This document shows positions 30,870-40,406 of a stretch of DNA of 64,000 nucleotides, piece by piece. Source of the DNA: Halomonas sp. Y3. Its GTDB lineage: Bacteria > Pseudomonadota > Gammaproteobacteria > Pseudomonadales > Halomonadaceae. Position numbers and translations under genes: made by a program. A model generated the notes under the pieces. The model saw only the letters and a list, made by a program, of their open reading frames with translations, had not been told where the DNA came from and did no database searches. The DNA is taken from positions 2,046,001 through 2,110,000 of the forward strand of contig NZ_CP099975.1 in the NCBI RefSeq assembly GCF_024137965.1, in the 5' to 3' direction. Each line of letters begins with the position of its first letter. The first letter of the stretch is position 1.

Positions 30870-30939
30870 ATTATACCCCACCCCGGGGTTGCCTGACATT
30901 CCTGCCACCAAAGCCTTGGTCAAAGAATTTTGCGCAAAA
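30870..30939 (-). promoter_or_regulatory. Putative fumarase promoter region with two inverted repeats
   Basis: On the minus strand, TATAAT (30875 to 30870) lies 80 nt before the fumarase ATG, with only a weak -35. Upstream are ACCAA-N4-TTGGT (30907-30920) and the perfect 12-bp palindrome TTTTGCGCAAAA (30928-30939). They could be operators for a redox or carbon regulator. This does not match the FNR consensus. Confidence 0.4.
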
Positions 30940-30995
30940 AGGATAACCGTATAAAAATGACTGCTGTGAAAAAGATTGCTGTGAATATGCCGGCC

Positions 30996-31820
30996 TCAGG
31001 GCGGCGCCTGGCAGCCGGGGCAGAGATAGAGCCGCCGGGAGGCGACCGAGACTCGTTCGATGACGCCGCCGCAGGCGTGGCAGTCCCGACCGTCGCGCTC
31101 GAAGACGGCAAAGCGCCAGTGGCGGCGGCTGGCGCCGCGCCGGCGATCCTGGGCGGCCCAGTCGGGCCGGTTGGTGACGCCGGCCTGGTCGTAGGCCTGA
31201 CGGGTGACCGCCAGGATGCTGCGCGCCAGCCGCTCGAGGGCATCATCGCTCAGGCCCATGGGCTTGGCCCTGTGGTGGAGGCCGGCGAAGAAGAGGATCT
31301 CGGAGCGCAGGTAGTTGCCGGTACCGGCAAACAGCGCCTGGTCCAGCAGCAGCCCGCCCAGCCCACGGCGCCGGAAGCGTGGTTCCCGCAGGCGGGCCAT
31401 GGCCTGCTCCACCGTCACCCCGTGGGTCAGCAGATCGGGACCGAGCCGCGCCAGGAAGGGATGCTCCCCGAGACGCTCCTCCTGCCAGAGGGAGACATCC
31501 GAGGCGCTGTAGAGGCTGGCCGCCCTCCCCTCGCCGACAAGGCGCACCCGCAGGGAGCGGCCGGTATCCGGCTCCCGCTCGGCGTCATGGAGTTTCCAGA
31601 CGCCGTAGAGCTGGTTGTGGGAGTAGAGCACCCGGCCGCCATCGAAGCGGGTCAGCAGCGCCTTGCCCCAGCTGTCCACCGCCGTGATCCGGCGCCCCAC
31701 CAGGGAGCCGGCCTCCTGCGCCAGCTCGGGAAAGGCGAACCAGACCTCCTCCAGCCGCCGGCCGGCGATCTGCTGATGGATGCGGTCGGCGGCGCGACGA
31801 ATCTCAGGACCTTCGGGCAT
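30996..31820 (-). CDS. nei: Endonuclease VIII (Nei), DNA glycosylase/AP lyase
   Basis: 274 residues. MPEGPEIRRAADRI gives the catalytic Pro2 and Glu3; the Lys in DSWGKALL is conserved; and a C-terminal zinc finger has two CxxC pairs (CHACGG ... CPGCQ). Nei removes oxidised pyrimidines in base excision repair. AGGA precedes the ATG. It lies downstream of uvrB on the same strand, after 167 nt. Confidence 0.95.
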   Translation of the reverse strand: MPEGPEIRRAADRIHQQIAGRRLEEVWFAFPELAQEAGSLVGRRITAVDSWGKALLTRFDGGRVLYSHNQLYGVWKLHDAEREPDTGRSLRVRLVGEGRAASLYSASDVSLWQEERLGEHPFLARLGPDLLTHGVTVEQAMARLREPRFRRRGLGGLLLDQALFAGTGNYLRSEILFFAGLHHRAKPMGLSDDALERLARSILAVTRQAYDQAGVTNRPDWAAQDRRRGASRRHWRFAVFERDGRDCHACGGVIERVSVASRRLYLCPGCQAPP

Positions 31821-31968
31821 ACATATTCCTCATAGCACACAACAGGACACCGATAGATGGACGTTGCGAGCGAAGATAGGTTGCCTGACGCCGGAGCGCA
31901 GCAACCGGAGTTGACTGGCTGCTCAATGAGGATTGCTAGCACCGCCGGCAGGCAAGATATCGAGCGCA

Positions 31969-31991
31969 GTAGTCCATATACGGTGGACTAC
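31969..31991 (-). terminator. Hairpin overlapping the uvrB stop codon
   Basis: GTAGTCCA (31969-31976) pairs with TGGACTAC (31984-31991) around a 7-nt loop. The uvrB TAG lies in one arm. It could terminate uvrB transcription; no T-run. Confidence 0.4.
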
Positions 31992-34009
31992 CCCAGCGCC
32001 AGCTGGCGCTCCTTCAGCTCCTGCAGCCGGTCGCGCAGCCGCGCGGCCTCCTCGAACTCCAGATTCTGGGCCGCCTCGAACATGGCGTCCTCGAGCCGGG
32101 TAAGCTCCTGGGCCAGCTGCTGGGGAGAGAGCTCAGCGGGGTCGTAGATCGCCTCGCGCTCCGCCACCTTGCGCTCGCCGCGGCGCCCCTTGCCCTTCCT
32201 GCCCGGCGCCTGGGCGGCCTCGAGGATATCGGCCACCGAGCGGGTCACGGTGGTCGGCGTGATGCCGTGCTCCTCGTTGAAGGCGACCTGCTTGGCCCGG
32301 CGCCGCTCGGTCTCCTCCATGGCGCGGCGCATGGAGTCGGTGACCCGGTCACCGTAGAGGATCGCCTTGCCGTGGGCGTTGCGTGCCGCCCGGCCGATGG
32401 TCTGGATCAGGGAGCGCTCGTTGCGCAGGAAGCCCTCCTTGTCCGCATCGAGGATCGCCACCAGGGAGACCTCGGGAATGTCGAGGCCCTCCCGCAGCAG
32501 GTTGATTCCCACCAGGACATCGAACTTGCCAAGGCGCAGGTCGCGGATGATCTCCACCCGCTCCACGGTGTCGATGTCGGAGTGCAGGTAGCGCACCCGC
32601 ACGTCGTGCTCGTCCAGATACTCGGTGAGGTCCTCGGCCATGCGCTTGGTCAGCGTCGTCACCAGCACCCGCTCCCCCACGGCGGTGCGCAGGCGAATCT
32701 CCGAGAGCAGATCATCCACCTGGGTGCTGGCCGGACGCACCTCCAGCTCCGGGTCGAGCAGGCCGGTGGGACGCACCACCTGCTCCACCACCTGGCCGGC
32801 GTGCTCCGCCTCGTAGGGCCCCGGGGTGGCGGAGACGAAGATGGTCTGGGGGCTGATCGCCTCCCACTCCTCGAACTTCATGGGGCGATTATCCAGCGCC
32901 GAGGGGAGCCGGAAGCCGTACTCCACCAGGGTCTCCTTGCGGGAGCGGTCGCCCTTGTACATCCCCCCTACCTGGGGGACGCTGACGTGGCTCTCGTCGA
33001 TGAAGAGCAGGGCGTCATCGGGGAGGTAGTCGAAGAAGGTGGGGGGCGGCTCGCCGGGGTTGCGCCCGGAGAGGTAGCGGGAGTAGTTCTCGATGCCGTT
33101 GCAGTAGCCCAGTTCGAGCATCATCTCGATATCGTAGAGGGTGCGCTGCTCCAGGCGCTGGGCCTCCACCAGGCGGTCGTGCTTGCGCAGCCACTCGAGG
33201 CGCTCGACCAGCTCCGCCTTGATGGCATCGATGGCGCCGAGGATGGTCTCCCGGGGCGTGACATAGTGGGACTTGGGGTAGACGGTCATGCGCGGCACCT
33301 CGCCCCTCACCTCGCCGGTGAGCGGGTCGAAGAGGCGGATGGAGTCGATCTCGTCGTCGAAGAGCTCGACCCGCACTGCCTCCTCCTCGGCGTCTGCCGG
33401 AAAGATGTCGATGACGTCGCCGCGCACCCGGTAGGTGCCGCGCTTGAAGTCCATGTCGTTGCGCGTGTACTGGAGCTCCGCCAGGCGCCGCAGGAACTTG
33501 CGCTGGTCGATCAGCTCCCCGCGGGTGAAGTGCAGACGCATCTTCAGGTACTGGTCGGGATCCCCCAGGCCGTAGATGGCCGACACCGAGACCACGATCA
33601 AGGCGTCGCGGCGCTCCAGCAGCGCCTTGGTGGCCGAGAGGCGCATCTGCTCGATATGGTCGTTGATGGAGGCATCCTTCTCGATGAAGGTGTCCGACGA
33701 CGGCACATAGGCCTCGGGCTGATAGTAGTCGTAGTAGGAGACGAAGTACTCGATGGCGTTGTCGGGGAAGAACGCCTTGAACTCCCCATAGAGCTGGGCC
33801 GCCAGGGTCTTGTTGGGCGCCATGACGATGGTCGGGCGCTGCAGGCGCTCCACCACGTTGGCCATGGTGAAGGTCTTGCCGGAGCCGGTGACCCCGAGCA
33901 GGGTCTGGTGGGCCAGCCCCGCCTCGAGCCCGCGCACCAGGCCTTCGATGGCCGCGGGCTGGTCGCCGGCGGGCTGAAACTTCGAGGCGAGGCGAAAGGG
34001 TCTGCTCAT
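31988..34009 (-). CDS. uvrB: Excinuclease ABC subunit B (UvrB)
   Basis: 673 residues. Walker [15 protein letters not shown], the beta-hairpin [22 protein letters not shown], helicase motifs ([13 protein letters not shown]) and the C-terminal UVR domain that binds UvrC. Central helicase-like subunit of nucleotide excision repair. Start ATG 34009 follows a GGAG-like site. The gap to osmC upstream is only 26 nt, so it may be transcribed from the HMA-osmC promoter; no SOS box was seen directly upstream. Confidence 0.98.
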   Translation of the reverse strand: MSRPFRLASKFQPAGDQPAAIEGLVRGLEAGLAHQTLLGVTGSGKTFTMANVVERLQRPTIVMAPNKTLAAQLYGEFKAFFPDNAIEYFVSYYDYYQPEAYVPSSDTFIEKDASINDHIEQMRLSATKALLERRDALIVVSVSAIYGLGDPDQYLKMRLHFTRGELIDQRKFLRRLAELQYTRNDMDFKRGTYRVRGDVIDIFPADAEEEAVRVELFDDEIDSIRLFDPLTGEVRGEVPRMTVYPKSHYVTPRETILGAIDAIKAELVERLEWLRKHDRLVEAQRLEQRTLYDIEMMLELGYCNGIENYSRYLSGRNPGEPPPTFFDYLPDDALLFIDESHVSVPQVGGMYKGDRSRKETLVEYGFRLPSALDNRPMKFEEWEAISPQTIFVSATPGPYEAEHAGQVVEQVVRPTGLLDPELEVRPASTQVDDLLSEIRLRTAVGERVLVTTLTKRMAEDLTEYLDEHDVRVRYLHSDIDTVERVEIIRDLRLGKFDVLVGINLLREGLDIPEVSLVAILDADKEGFLRNERSLIQTIGRAARNAHGKAILYGDRVTDSMRRAMEETERRRAKQVAFNEEHGITPTTVTRSVADILEAAQAPGRKGKGRRGERKVAEREAIYDPAELSPQQLAQELTRLEDAMFEAAQNLEFEEAARLRDRLQELKERQLALG

Positions 34010-34035
34010 GGGGTCTCCATTGAATGGTGGAAGGC

Positions 34036-34452
34036 TCAGGCCTCGACGCTGGTGCGGGTGGTGACCTCCACGGTGGAGCTGGTCATCAGCCGGTGGATGG
34101 GGCACTTGTGGCTGATCTCCTCCAGGCGTGCCAGCTGCTCGGGGTCCTCGATGCCGTGGAAGGTCATCTCCACGTCGAGGCGATAGACACCCTGGCGCTC
34201 CTCGCTGTCGTCGCGGTGTACCTTGACGCTGATGCCCTCGAGAGGCCACCCCTTGCGCTTGGCGTACATCATGGAGGTGATCGCCTTGCAGCCCCCCAGG
34301 GAGAGGTCGAAGTAGTCGTGGGGGTCAGGCGCCGTGCCCTCGCCGCCATAGGCCACCGGCACGTCGATGAACAGCTCGTCGAAGCCGTCCAGTTCGACCC
34401 GCTGGCGAAAGATATGGTTGCGTACGCTTACGACTTCAATGGTCTTCTTCAT
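34036..34452 (-). CDS. OsmC family protein (peroxiredoxin-like)
   Basis: 138 residues. OsmC/Ohr fold with both conserved Cys: one in [20 protein letters not shown] and one in [11 protein letters not shown]. Family members reduce organic hydroperoxides. A very strong AAAGGAGG precedes ATG 34452. It lies between a small HMA-like gene (14-nt gap) and uvrB, an apparent operon. Confidence 0.9.
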   Translation of the reverse strand: MKKTIEVVSVRNHIFRQRVELDGFDELFIDVPVAYGGEGTAPDPHDYFDLSLGGCKAITSMMYAKRKGWPLEGISVKVHRDDSEERQGVYRLDVEMTFHGIEDPEQLARLEEISHKCPIHRLMTSSTVEVTTRTSVEA

Positions 34453-34466
34453 GGGGAACCTCCTTT

Positions 34467-34664
34467 TCACTTGACCTGGATGGGAAGCTTGAGGGCCTCG
34501 ACGGCCTTGATCAGCGCATCGCGGCGGACACGGCCCTCCACCTCGGCGCCGTGGCGGCCGACCTCGGCGCTGTCGACCCCGTCGAGCATCATCAGCGCCG
34601 TGGTGATGCGGTTGATCTGATCGGCGTTCTCGACGCCCTTGAAGGTCAGCGACTGGTGCGCCAT
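34467..34664 (-). CDS. Small HMA-fold-like protein without the metal-binding CxxC
   Basis: 65 residues resembling a single heavy-metal-associated domain in length and pattern: beta-strand LTFKGV, helix NADQINRITTALMML, GVDSAEV, then a second helix. The usual GMxCxxC loop reads GVENADQ, so copper binding in the usual way is not possible. GGAGAG lies upstream of the ATG. It is coupled in layout to the OsmC gene; function unknown. Confidence 0.75.
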   Translation of the reverse strand: MAHQSLTFKGVENADQINRITTALMMLDGVDSAEVGRHGAEVEGRVRRDALIKAVEALKLPIQVK

Positions 34665-34795
34665 GGGCGGCTCTCCTCTGGCCCCGGGAATGTGCGAGCG
34701 AGTCTAGCATGGCGCCGCGGCGGCCACAGCGGTTGCAATGTCGCAGCGGAGCCCGCATAAGGGGACTATCCCTACCCCGACGACGAGGAGAGCAC

Positions 34796-35833
34796 ATGCA
34801 GGAGTGGATTACCGCCCTGGGCGGACGGCAGGAGGCCGATGACCGGGTCGCCTTCGACACCCCGGATCAGGCCCGACAGGCCCTGGATGGGACGGTGGTC
34901 ACGCCGCTGGTGCATCTGGGCGCCCTGGACGTGATCGGCGTCGGTGCCGACAAGCTCCTGCAGGGGCAGGCCAGTGCCCAGATCGCCCACGCCGACGGCG
35001 ACTTCGCCCCGCTGACCGTCTTCTGCACCCCCAAGGGGCGCATGCTGGCCAACGCCCAGCTGCTCAGGGTCGCCGAGGGGCACTACCGCCTGCTGATGCA
35101 CCGCGGCCTGGTCGCCCCCCTGGCGGAGCATCTGGGCAAGTTCGCCGCCTTCTACCAGGCCAAGCTCACCCCACGAGACGACCTGGCGCTGATCGGGCTC
35201 ATCGGCCGGGAGGCGCCGGCGATGGCCGAAGCGCGGCTGGACCTGGTGCCCCCGGCGGCCTGGCATCAGGCCGGCGATGCCGAACTGCAGCTGCTGACCC
35301 ACCCGGGGCCCCGTCCGCGCCAGCTGATCTGCCTGCCGGCAGAGCGCGCCGAGGCCCTGTGGCAGACCCTGACCGAGCAGGCCGCGCCGGTGGGCAATGG
35401 GGTGTGGTGCCTGCAGGATATCCAGGCCGGTCTGGCCTGGCTGACGCCGGAGCACAGCGACGCCCTGCTGCCACAGATGATCAACTGGGAGGCGCTGGGC
35501 GGCATCAGCTTCAAGAAGGGGTGCTACACCGGCCAGGAAGTCGTGGCCAGGGCCCACTTCCGCGGCCAGGTGAAGCGGCGCCTGGTGCGCGCCCAGCTGG
35601 AGGGCGAAGAGCTCCCCGGCCCGGGCAGCCCGGTGGAGAGCGCCGAGGGCAAGGCGGTGGGCGAGGTGGTCGCCGCCGAACTCGATGCCTATGGCCAGGC
35701 GGAGGTGCTCGCCGTGCTGAGCACGAAGGAGGACCTGGGGCCCCTGAGCGTCGCCGGCCAGGCCTTCAAGCAGCTAAAGCTCCCCTATGCCGTGAAGCGC
35801 CTGGACCCAGAGGAGATGGTCGCCCGCGGCTGA
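34796..35833 (+). CDS. ygfZ: Folate-binding protein YgfZ, iron-sulfur cluster assembly factor
   Basis: 345 residues. The signature KKGCYTGQEVVAR near residue 240 with its conserved Cys identifies YgfZ (COG0354), a tetrahydrofolate-binding GcvT-like protein needed for Fe-S enzymes such as MiaB. ATG 34796 is preceded by GAGGAGAG. Divergent from the HMA-osmC-uvrB set and convergent with tatD. Confidence 0.94.
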   Translation: MQEWITALGGRQEADDRVAFDTPDQARQALDGTVVTPLVHLGALDVIGVGADKLLQGQASAQIAHADGDFAPLTVFCTPKGRMLANAQLLRVAEGHYRLLMHRGLVAPLAEHLGKFAAFYQAKLTPRDDLALIGLIGREAPAMAEARLDLVPPAAWHQAGDAELQLLTHPGPRPRQLICLPAERAEALWQTLTEQAAPVGNGVWCLQDIQAGLAWLTPEHSDALLPQMINWEALGGISFKKGCYTGQEVVARAHFRGQVKRRLVRAQLEGEELPGPGSPVESAEGKAVGEVVAAELDAYGQAEVLAVLSTKEDLGPLSVAGQAFKQLKLPYAVKRLDPEEMVARG

Positions 35834-35850
35834 CCCTCGGCCGGGCTCGC

Positions 35851-36624
35851 TTACAGGCCGAGGAGGCGCCGGGCGGTGGCGGTGCTGGCCGCCGCCACCG
35901 CCTCCTCGCTCTGGCCCCGCAGTTCGGCGACGACCCGGCACACCTCCACGACCCGCGCCGGCTCGTTGCGCTCTCCCTGGCGCCCTGCCAGCGGCATGTC
36001 GGGGCTATCGGTCTCAAGCACGAAGCCATCGTCCGGCAGGGCTGCCACGGCGCGCCTCAAGCGCTTTGCCCGCGCATGGGTCACCGCACCCCCCAGCCCC
36101 ACCACGAAGCCCAGATCGATGAAGCGCCGCGCCTGCTCCGGCGAGCCGGCGAAGGCGTGGATCAGGCCGCCGGCGGGCGGCGCCAGCTGACGCAACCGCT
36201 TGGCGACCCGGTCGTTGGCCCGCACACAGTGGATCACCAGCGGGAGTGCATGCGTCTTGGCCAGCCTGAGCTGGGCGTCGAAGAGTTCCCACTGGGCCTC
36301 GAGGGTATCGGCGAAGCGGGCATCGATACCGCACTCGCCCACCGCCACGACCCTGGGTGAGGCGCCGCCGCAGTGAGCCGCCAGGGTCTGGTCAAGGGCG
36401 TCCAGGTCGCTGTCGACGTGGGAGTTCATGAAATAGGGGTGCAGCCCCAGGCAGACGCTGACGTCGTCACACTTGCCCAGCGCCAGCACATCCGGCCAGC
36501 GCTGGCGCGTCGTGCCCGGCACCACGAAATGCCCGACGCCCGCCGCCCTGGCCCGCTCGAACACCGCCTCGCGGTCGGCGTCGAAGTCGGGGAAGTCCAG
36601 GTGGCAGTGGGCGTCGATAAGCAT
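35851..36624 (-). CDS. TatD family metal-dependent deoxyribonuclease
   Basis: 257 residues. DAHCHLD at the N-terminus gives the first metal ligands; GECGID, HCVRAND and LETDSPDMPL supply the rest. It belongs to the TatD/YcfH/YjjV group; the LETDSPDMPLAGRQGERNEP segment is most like YjjV. ATG 36624 has GGAG 7 nt upstream. Convergent with ygfZ. Confidence 0.93.
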   Translation of the reverse strand: MLIDAHCHLDFPDFDADREAVFERARAAGVGHFVVPGTTRQRWPDVLALGKCDDVSVCLGLHPYFMNSHVDSDLDALDQTLAAHCGGASPRVVAVGECGIDARFADTLEAQWELFDAQLRLAKTHALPLVIHCVRANDRVAKRLRQLAPPAGGLIHAFAGSPEQARRFIDLGFVVGLGGAVTHARAKRLRRAVAALPDDGFVLETDSPDMPLAGRQGERNEPARVVEVCRVVAELRGQSEEAVAAASTATARRLLGL

Positions 36625-36653
36625 TTTGCAACTCCGCAATGAGGCTTCGAGTC

Positions 36654-36762
36654 GCGGCTGTTCCGGCGACAGGCCTGTTCGGGGGCGCTGTAAATACCTC
36701 CCTGTACGCTACTTTTTCCTTCCCTGGAAAAAGACCCCCTCCAGGCCTGTCCCCGGAGCCGC
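36654..36762. repeat. Composite inverted-repeat element, possibly multicopy
   Basis: Outer arms of 21-24 bp, GCGGCT...CCGG.GACAGGCCTG (36654-36677) and its inverted copy (36742-36762), differ by a 3-bp insertion and one mismatch. Inside is a second hairpin, CTTTTTCC (36712-36719) with GGAAAAAG (36726-36733). I see no ORF. It resembles an intergenic repeat family; its copy number cannot be known from one window. Confidence 0.6.
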
Positions 36763-36780
36763 TCGGCTTGGCACTATCCT

Positions 36781-36811
36781 GCTCGGCGCTCGGCGCTCGG
36801 CGCTCGGCGCT
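36781..36811. repeat. Heptamer tandem repeat GCTCGGC x4
   Basis: Four perfect head-to-tail copies of GCTCGGC (36781-36808) plus a partial copy, ending 6 nt before the 3' end of prfC. A candidate for slippage length variation. Confidence 0.85.
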
Positions 36812-36817
36812 TGTAGC

Positions 36818-38407
36818 TCAATGCTCCCGGGTGGGCTGGAAGCGGATCTCCGGCCAGCGCTCCTGGGTCATCTGCAGGTTGACCCGGGTCGGCGCGATAT
36901 AGGTGAGGTAGCCGCCGCCGTCGATGGCCAGGTTGGCGCTCGCCTTGCGCTTGAACTCCTCGAGCTTCTTGGCGTCATCGCAGTAGATCCAGCGGGCGGT
37001 GTTGACGTTCACCCCCTCGTAGATCGCCTCCACCTTGTACTCCTCCTTGAGGCGGTGGGCCACCACGTCGAACTGCAGGGTACCCACGGCGCCGAGGATC
37101 AGGTCGTTGTTGTCCAGGGGCATGAAGACCTGGGTGGCACCCTCCTCGGAGAGCTGCTGCAGGCCCTTCTGGAGCGCCTTCATCTTGAGCGGGTCCTTGA
37201 GCCTCACCCGCTTGAAGAGCTCCGGCGCGAAGTGCGGAATGCCGGTGAAGCGCATCTCCTCGCCCACCGTGAAGGTGTCGCCGATCTGGATGGTGCCGTG
37301 GTTGTGCAGGCCGATGATATCGCCGGGCCAGGCCTCCTCCACCTGGGAGCGGTCCGAGGCCATGAAGGTCAGCGCATCGGCGATCTTGACGTCCTTGCCG
37401 ATGCGCACATGGCGCATCTTCATGTTCTTCTCGTACTTGCCCGAGCAGACCCGCAGGAAGGCGATGCGATCCCGGTGGTTGGGGTCCATGTTGGCCTGGA
37501 TCTTGAACACGAAGCCGGTAAAGCGCGGGTCCTCGGCCTCCACGGTGCGCAGGTCGGTCTCCCGGGACTGGGGCGGCGGCGCATACTCCACGAAGCCGTC
37601 GAGCATCTCGCGCACCCCGAAGTTACCCATGGCGGTACCGAAGTAGACCGGGGTCAGGTCGCCGCGGCGGTAGGCCTCGAGGTCGAAGGCGTGGGAGGCG
37701 CCCCTGACCAGCTCCACCTCCATGCGCAGCTCCTCGGCCTGATCCTCGCCCAGCACGGCGTCCACCTCGGGGTTATCGAGCCCCTCGATGCGCCTGTCAT
37801 CGGGAATGCGGCTGCCCTGCCCCTGGGTGTAGAGGTGGATGACATCGTTATAGAGGTGGTAGACCCCCTTGAAGTGGCGCCCCATGCCGATGGGCCAGGT
37901 CATGGGCGCACACTGGATGTTGAGCACCGTCTCCACCTCGTCCATCACCTCGATGGGGTCGCGTATATCGCGGTCCATCTTGTTGATGAAGGTGAGGATG
38001 GGGGTGGTGCGCAGGCGACACACCTCCATCAGCTTGATGGTGCGATCCTCGACGCCCTTGGCGCCGTCGATCACCATCAGCGCCGAATCCACCGCGGTCA
38101 GGGTGCGGTAGGTGTCCTCGGAGAAGTCCTCGTGGCCGGGGGTATCGAGCAGGTTGACGATGCGCCCGCCGTAGGGGAACTGCATCACCGAGGTGGTCAC
38201 CGAGATGCCGCGCTCCTGCTCCATCTTCATCCAGTCGGAGGTGGCGTGGCGATCGGCGCGCTTGCTCTTCACGGAGCCGGCCATCTGGATGGCGTTTCCG
38301 AACAGCAGCATCTTCTCGGTGATGGTGGTCTTGCCCGCATCCGGGTGACTGATAATGGCGAAAGTGCGTCGCAGCCCGACTTCGCGGGCCAGGGTGGGGT
38401 CTGACAT
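36818..38407 (-). CDS. prfC: Peptide chain release factor 3 (RF3)
   Basis: 529 residues, the E. coli length. Translational GTPase with G1 [14 protein letters not shown]3 [14 protein letters not shown] and G4 NKMDRD. RF3 recycles RF1/RF2 after termination. ATG 38407; divergent from the RegB-like kinase gene by 144 nt. Confidence 0.98.
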   Translation of the reverse strand: MSDPTLAREVGLRRTFAIISHPDAGKTTITEKMLLFGNAIQMAGSVKSKRADRHATSDWMKMEQERGISVTTSVMQFPYGGRIVNLLDTPGHEDFSEDTYRTLTAVDSALMVIDGAKGVEDRTIKLMEVCRLRTTPILTFINKMDRDIRDPIEVMDEVETVLNIQCAPMTWPIGMGRHFKGVYHLYNDVIHLYTQGQGSRIPDDRRIEGLDNPEVDAVLGEDQAEELRMEVELVRGASHAFDLEAYRRGDLTPVYFGTAMGNFGVREMLDGFVEYAPPPQSRETDLRTVEAEDPRFTGFVFKIQANMDPNHRDRIAFLRVCSGKYEKNMKMRHVRIGKDVKIADALTFMASDRSQVEEAWPGDIIGLHNHGTIQIGDTFTVGEEMRFTGIPHFAPELFKRVRLKDPLKMKALQKGLQQLSEEGATQVFMPLDNNDLILGAVGTLQFDVVAHRLKEEYKVEAIYEGVNVNTARWIYCDDAKKLEEFKRKASANLAIDGGGYLTYIAPTRVNLQMTQERWPEIRFQPTREH

Positions 38408-38551
38408 CGATGATGGATTCGTCGTCGAGGCACCGCAGGGGTGCGTGAATGGTTGCCGGTTGGCGGTGGGCGCATTCTACGCCGCCAGCGCGATGAAATG
38501 TAGGCCGGCGCCGCAGCGGGTATGATAGATGGCCCGATGCGAGGAGCCGCC

Positions 38552-39832
38552 ATGCCCACAGCCACCCAGCCACTGCCCCTTTCCACCCCTAGCCGCAACC
38601 TGGTCCGCCTGACCATCGTGCGGGGCATCACCTGGACCGGCTTTCTGGCCGGCATCATCATCGGCGTGGAGTTCCTCGGTTTCGCTCTCCAGGTGAGGGC
38701 GGTGATCGGCGTGGTCCTGGCCATGGCGTTGCTCAATCTGGCCACCTGGTGGCGGCTTGGGCACCACAGCGCCATCAGCCACGGCGAGTACCTGGCGCAC
38801 CTGCTCGCCGATGTGCTGGCCCTGACCCTGCTCTTCTACTACACCGGCGGCTCCAGCAACCCCTTTATCACCTACTACCTGGTACCCGTGACCATCGCCG
38901 CCGCTACCCTGCCCTGGCGCTACGCCTGGATCATCGCCACCACGGCGCTGCTCGCCTACTCGCTGTTGATGGTCCACTATCACCCGGTCCCCCAGCTGGC
39001 CCACGGCCACCACGACCACGGTCAGGGAGTCAGCCTCCACGTGCTGGGAATGTGGCTCAACTTCGCCCTCTCCGCGGGCCTGGTCACCTTCTTCATCTAC
39101 AAGATGGCCCATGCGCTGCGCAGCCGGGAGCAGGCCCTCTCGACCACCCGCGAGTCCGCTCTGCGCAATGAGCAGGTGCTGGCCGTGGCCACCCAGGCCG
39201 CCGGCACCGCCCATGAGCTCGGCACCCCCCTCTCCACCATGGCCGTGCTGCTCTCCGAGATGCGCGACGAGGCCCGGGACAACCCCATGCTGCAGAAGGA
39301 TATCGAGCTGCTGCGCCAGCAGGTGGATACCTGCAAGGCCCGCCTGCGCGAGCTGGTGGAGAACGCCGACCGGCGCCGCATGGGGGAGCCCCAGGTGCGC
39401 GATGGCGAGGTCTGGCTGGCCGGCGTGGTGCAGCGCTGGCTGGTGCTGCGCCCCGATGTCAGCCACCGCCTGGAGGTGGCCGAGCGCCGCGGGCGCCCCT
39501 GGATCTCGGTGGACACCACCCTGGAACAGGCCCTGACCAACCTGCTCAACAACGCCGCCGACGCCAACCCCGATGACATCCTGATCAGTCTCGACTGGAC
39601 ACCCCAGGAGGTGATCATCGATATTCGCGATCATGGGCCGGGCGTGGCGCTCTCCATTGCCGACCAGCTGGGCGAGACCTTCGTCTCCACCAAGAGCAAG
39701 GGGCTCGGCATCGGGCTCTTCCTGACCCATGCCACCATCAACCGCCTCGGCGGCGGCGTGAGCCTGTACAATCACCCCGAGGGCGGCACCCTGACCGAGG
39801 TGGTGCTGCCGCGCAGCGAACCGGCCAGCTGA
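38552..39832 (+). CDS. regB: RegB/PrrB/RoxS-type redox sensor histidine kinase
   Basis: 426 residues from ATG 38552, chosen for the GAGGAG 6 nt upstream. About six transmembrane helices, then dimerisation and HATPase domains. The quinone-binding motif GGSSNPF is at residues 99-105, the phosphoacceptor His221 in TAHELGTPLSTM, and Cys261 corresponds to the redox-active Cys of RegB. The ATP lid has DHGPG and GLGIGLFL. It senses the quinone pool or redox state and phosphorylates the regulator encoded 24 nt downstream. Confidence 0.93.
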   Translation: MPTATQPLPLSTPSRNLVRLTIVRGITWTGFLAGIIIGVEFLGFALQVRAVIGVVLAMALLNLATWWRLGHHSAISHGEYLAHLLADVLALTLLFYYTGGSSNPFITYYLVPVTIAAATLPWRYAWIIATTALLAYSLLMVHYHPVPQLAHGHHDHGQGVSLHVLGMWLNFALSAGLVTFFIYKMAHALRSREQALSTTRESALRNEQVLAVATQAAGTAHELGTPLSTMAVLLSEMRDEARDNPMLQKDIELLRQQVDTCKARLRELVENADRRRMGEPQVRDGEVWLAGVVQRWLVLRPDVSHRLEVAERRGRPWISVDTTLEQALTNLLNNAADANPDDILISLDWTPQEVIIDIRDHGPGVALSIADQLGETFVSTKSKGLGIGLFLTHATINRLGGGVSLYNHPEGGTLTEVVLPRSEPAS

Positions 39833-39856
39833 GCCGAACCCGACCATGAGGACACC

Positions 39857-40402
39857 ATGCAAGAGCCAACCCCAGCCGAACGGCTGCTGATCATCGACGA
39901 CGACGAGATGTTCTGCCACGTGCTGAACCGCGCCATGAGCCGGCGCGGCTTCGAGGTGCTGGTGGCCCATGACAGCGAGCAGGCGCTCTCCCTGGCGCGC
40001 CAGCACCGTCCGGAGCTGGCCACCCTGGACCTCAAGCTGGAGCATGACTCCGGCCTGAAGCTGCTGCCGGAGCTGATGGAGGCGGTACCCGAGTGCCGGG
40101 TGGTGGTACTGACCGGCTACTCCAGCATCGCCACCGCCGTGGAGGCGATCAAGCTGGGGGCAGTCAACTACCTCTGCAAGCCCGCCGATGCCGACGAGGT
40201 GCTGGCCGCCTTCGAGAAGGAGACCGGCGACCCCGAAGCGGAAGTGGCAGAGCAGCCCCCCTCCATCAACCGCCTGGCCTGGGAGCATATCCAGAAGGTG
40301 CTCCAGGAGAACGACGGCAATATCTCCGCCACCGCCCGGGCACTGGGGATGCACCGACGCACCCTGCAGCGCAAGCTGCAGAAGCGGCCGGTGCGCCGAT
40401 AG
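39857..40402 (+). CDS. regA: RegA/PrrA/RoxR-type response regulator
   Basis: 181 residues. The receiver domain has the acidic pocket IIDDDE, phosphoacceptor Asp58 (LDLKLEHDSG) and Lys in CKPADAD. The C-terminus has a Fis-type HTH (NISATARALGMHRRTLQRKL), as in RegA. Likely controls respiratory and carbon genes in response to redox. Same operon as the kinase; convergent with bdhA by 4 nt. Confidence 0.94.
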   Translation: MQEPTPAERLLIIDDDEMFCHVLNRAMSRRGFEVLVAHDSEQALSLARQHRPELATLDLKLEHDSGLKLLPELMEAVPECRVVVLTGYSSIATAVEAIKLGAVNYLCKPADADEVLAAFEKETGDPEAEVAEQPPSINRLAWEHIQKVLQENDGNISATARALGMHRRTLQRKLQKRPVRR

Positions 40403-40406
40403 ACCC

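Noticed and set aside
32267..34186. 639-codon plus-strand ORF opposite uvrB
   Set aside because: Antisense shadow of uvrB.
36473..38404. 643-codon plus-strand ORF opposite prfC
   Set aside because: Antisense shadow; it also crosses the non-coding repeat element.
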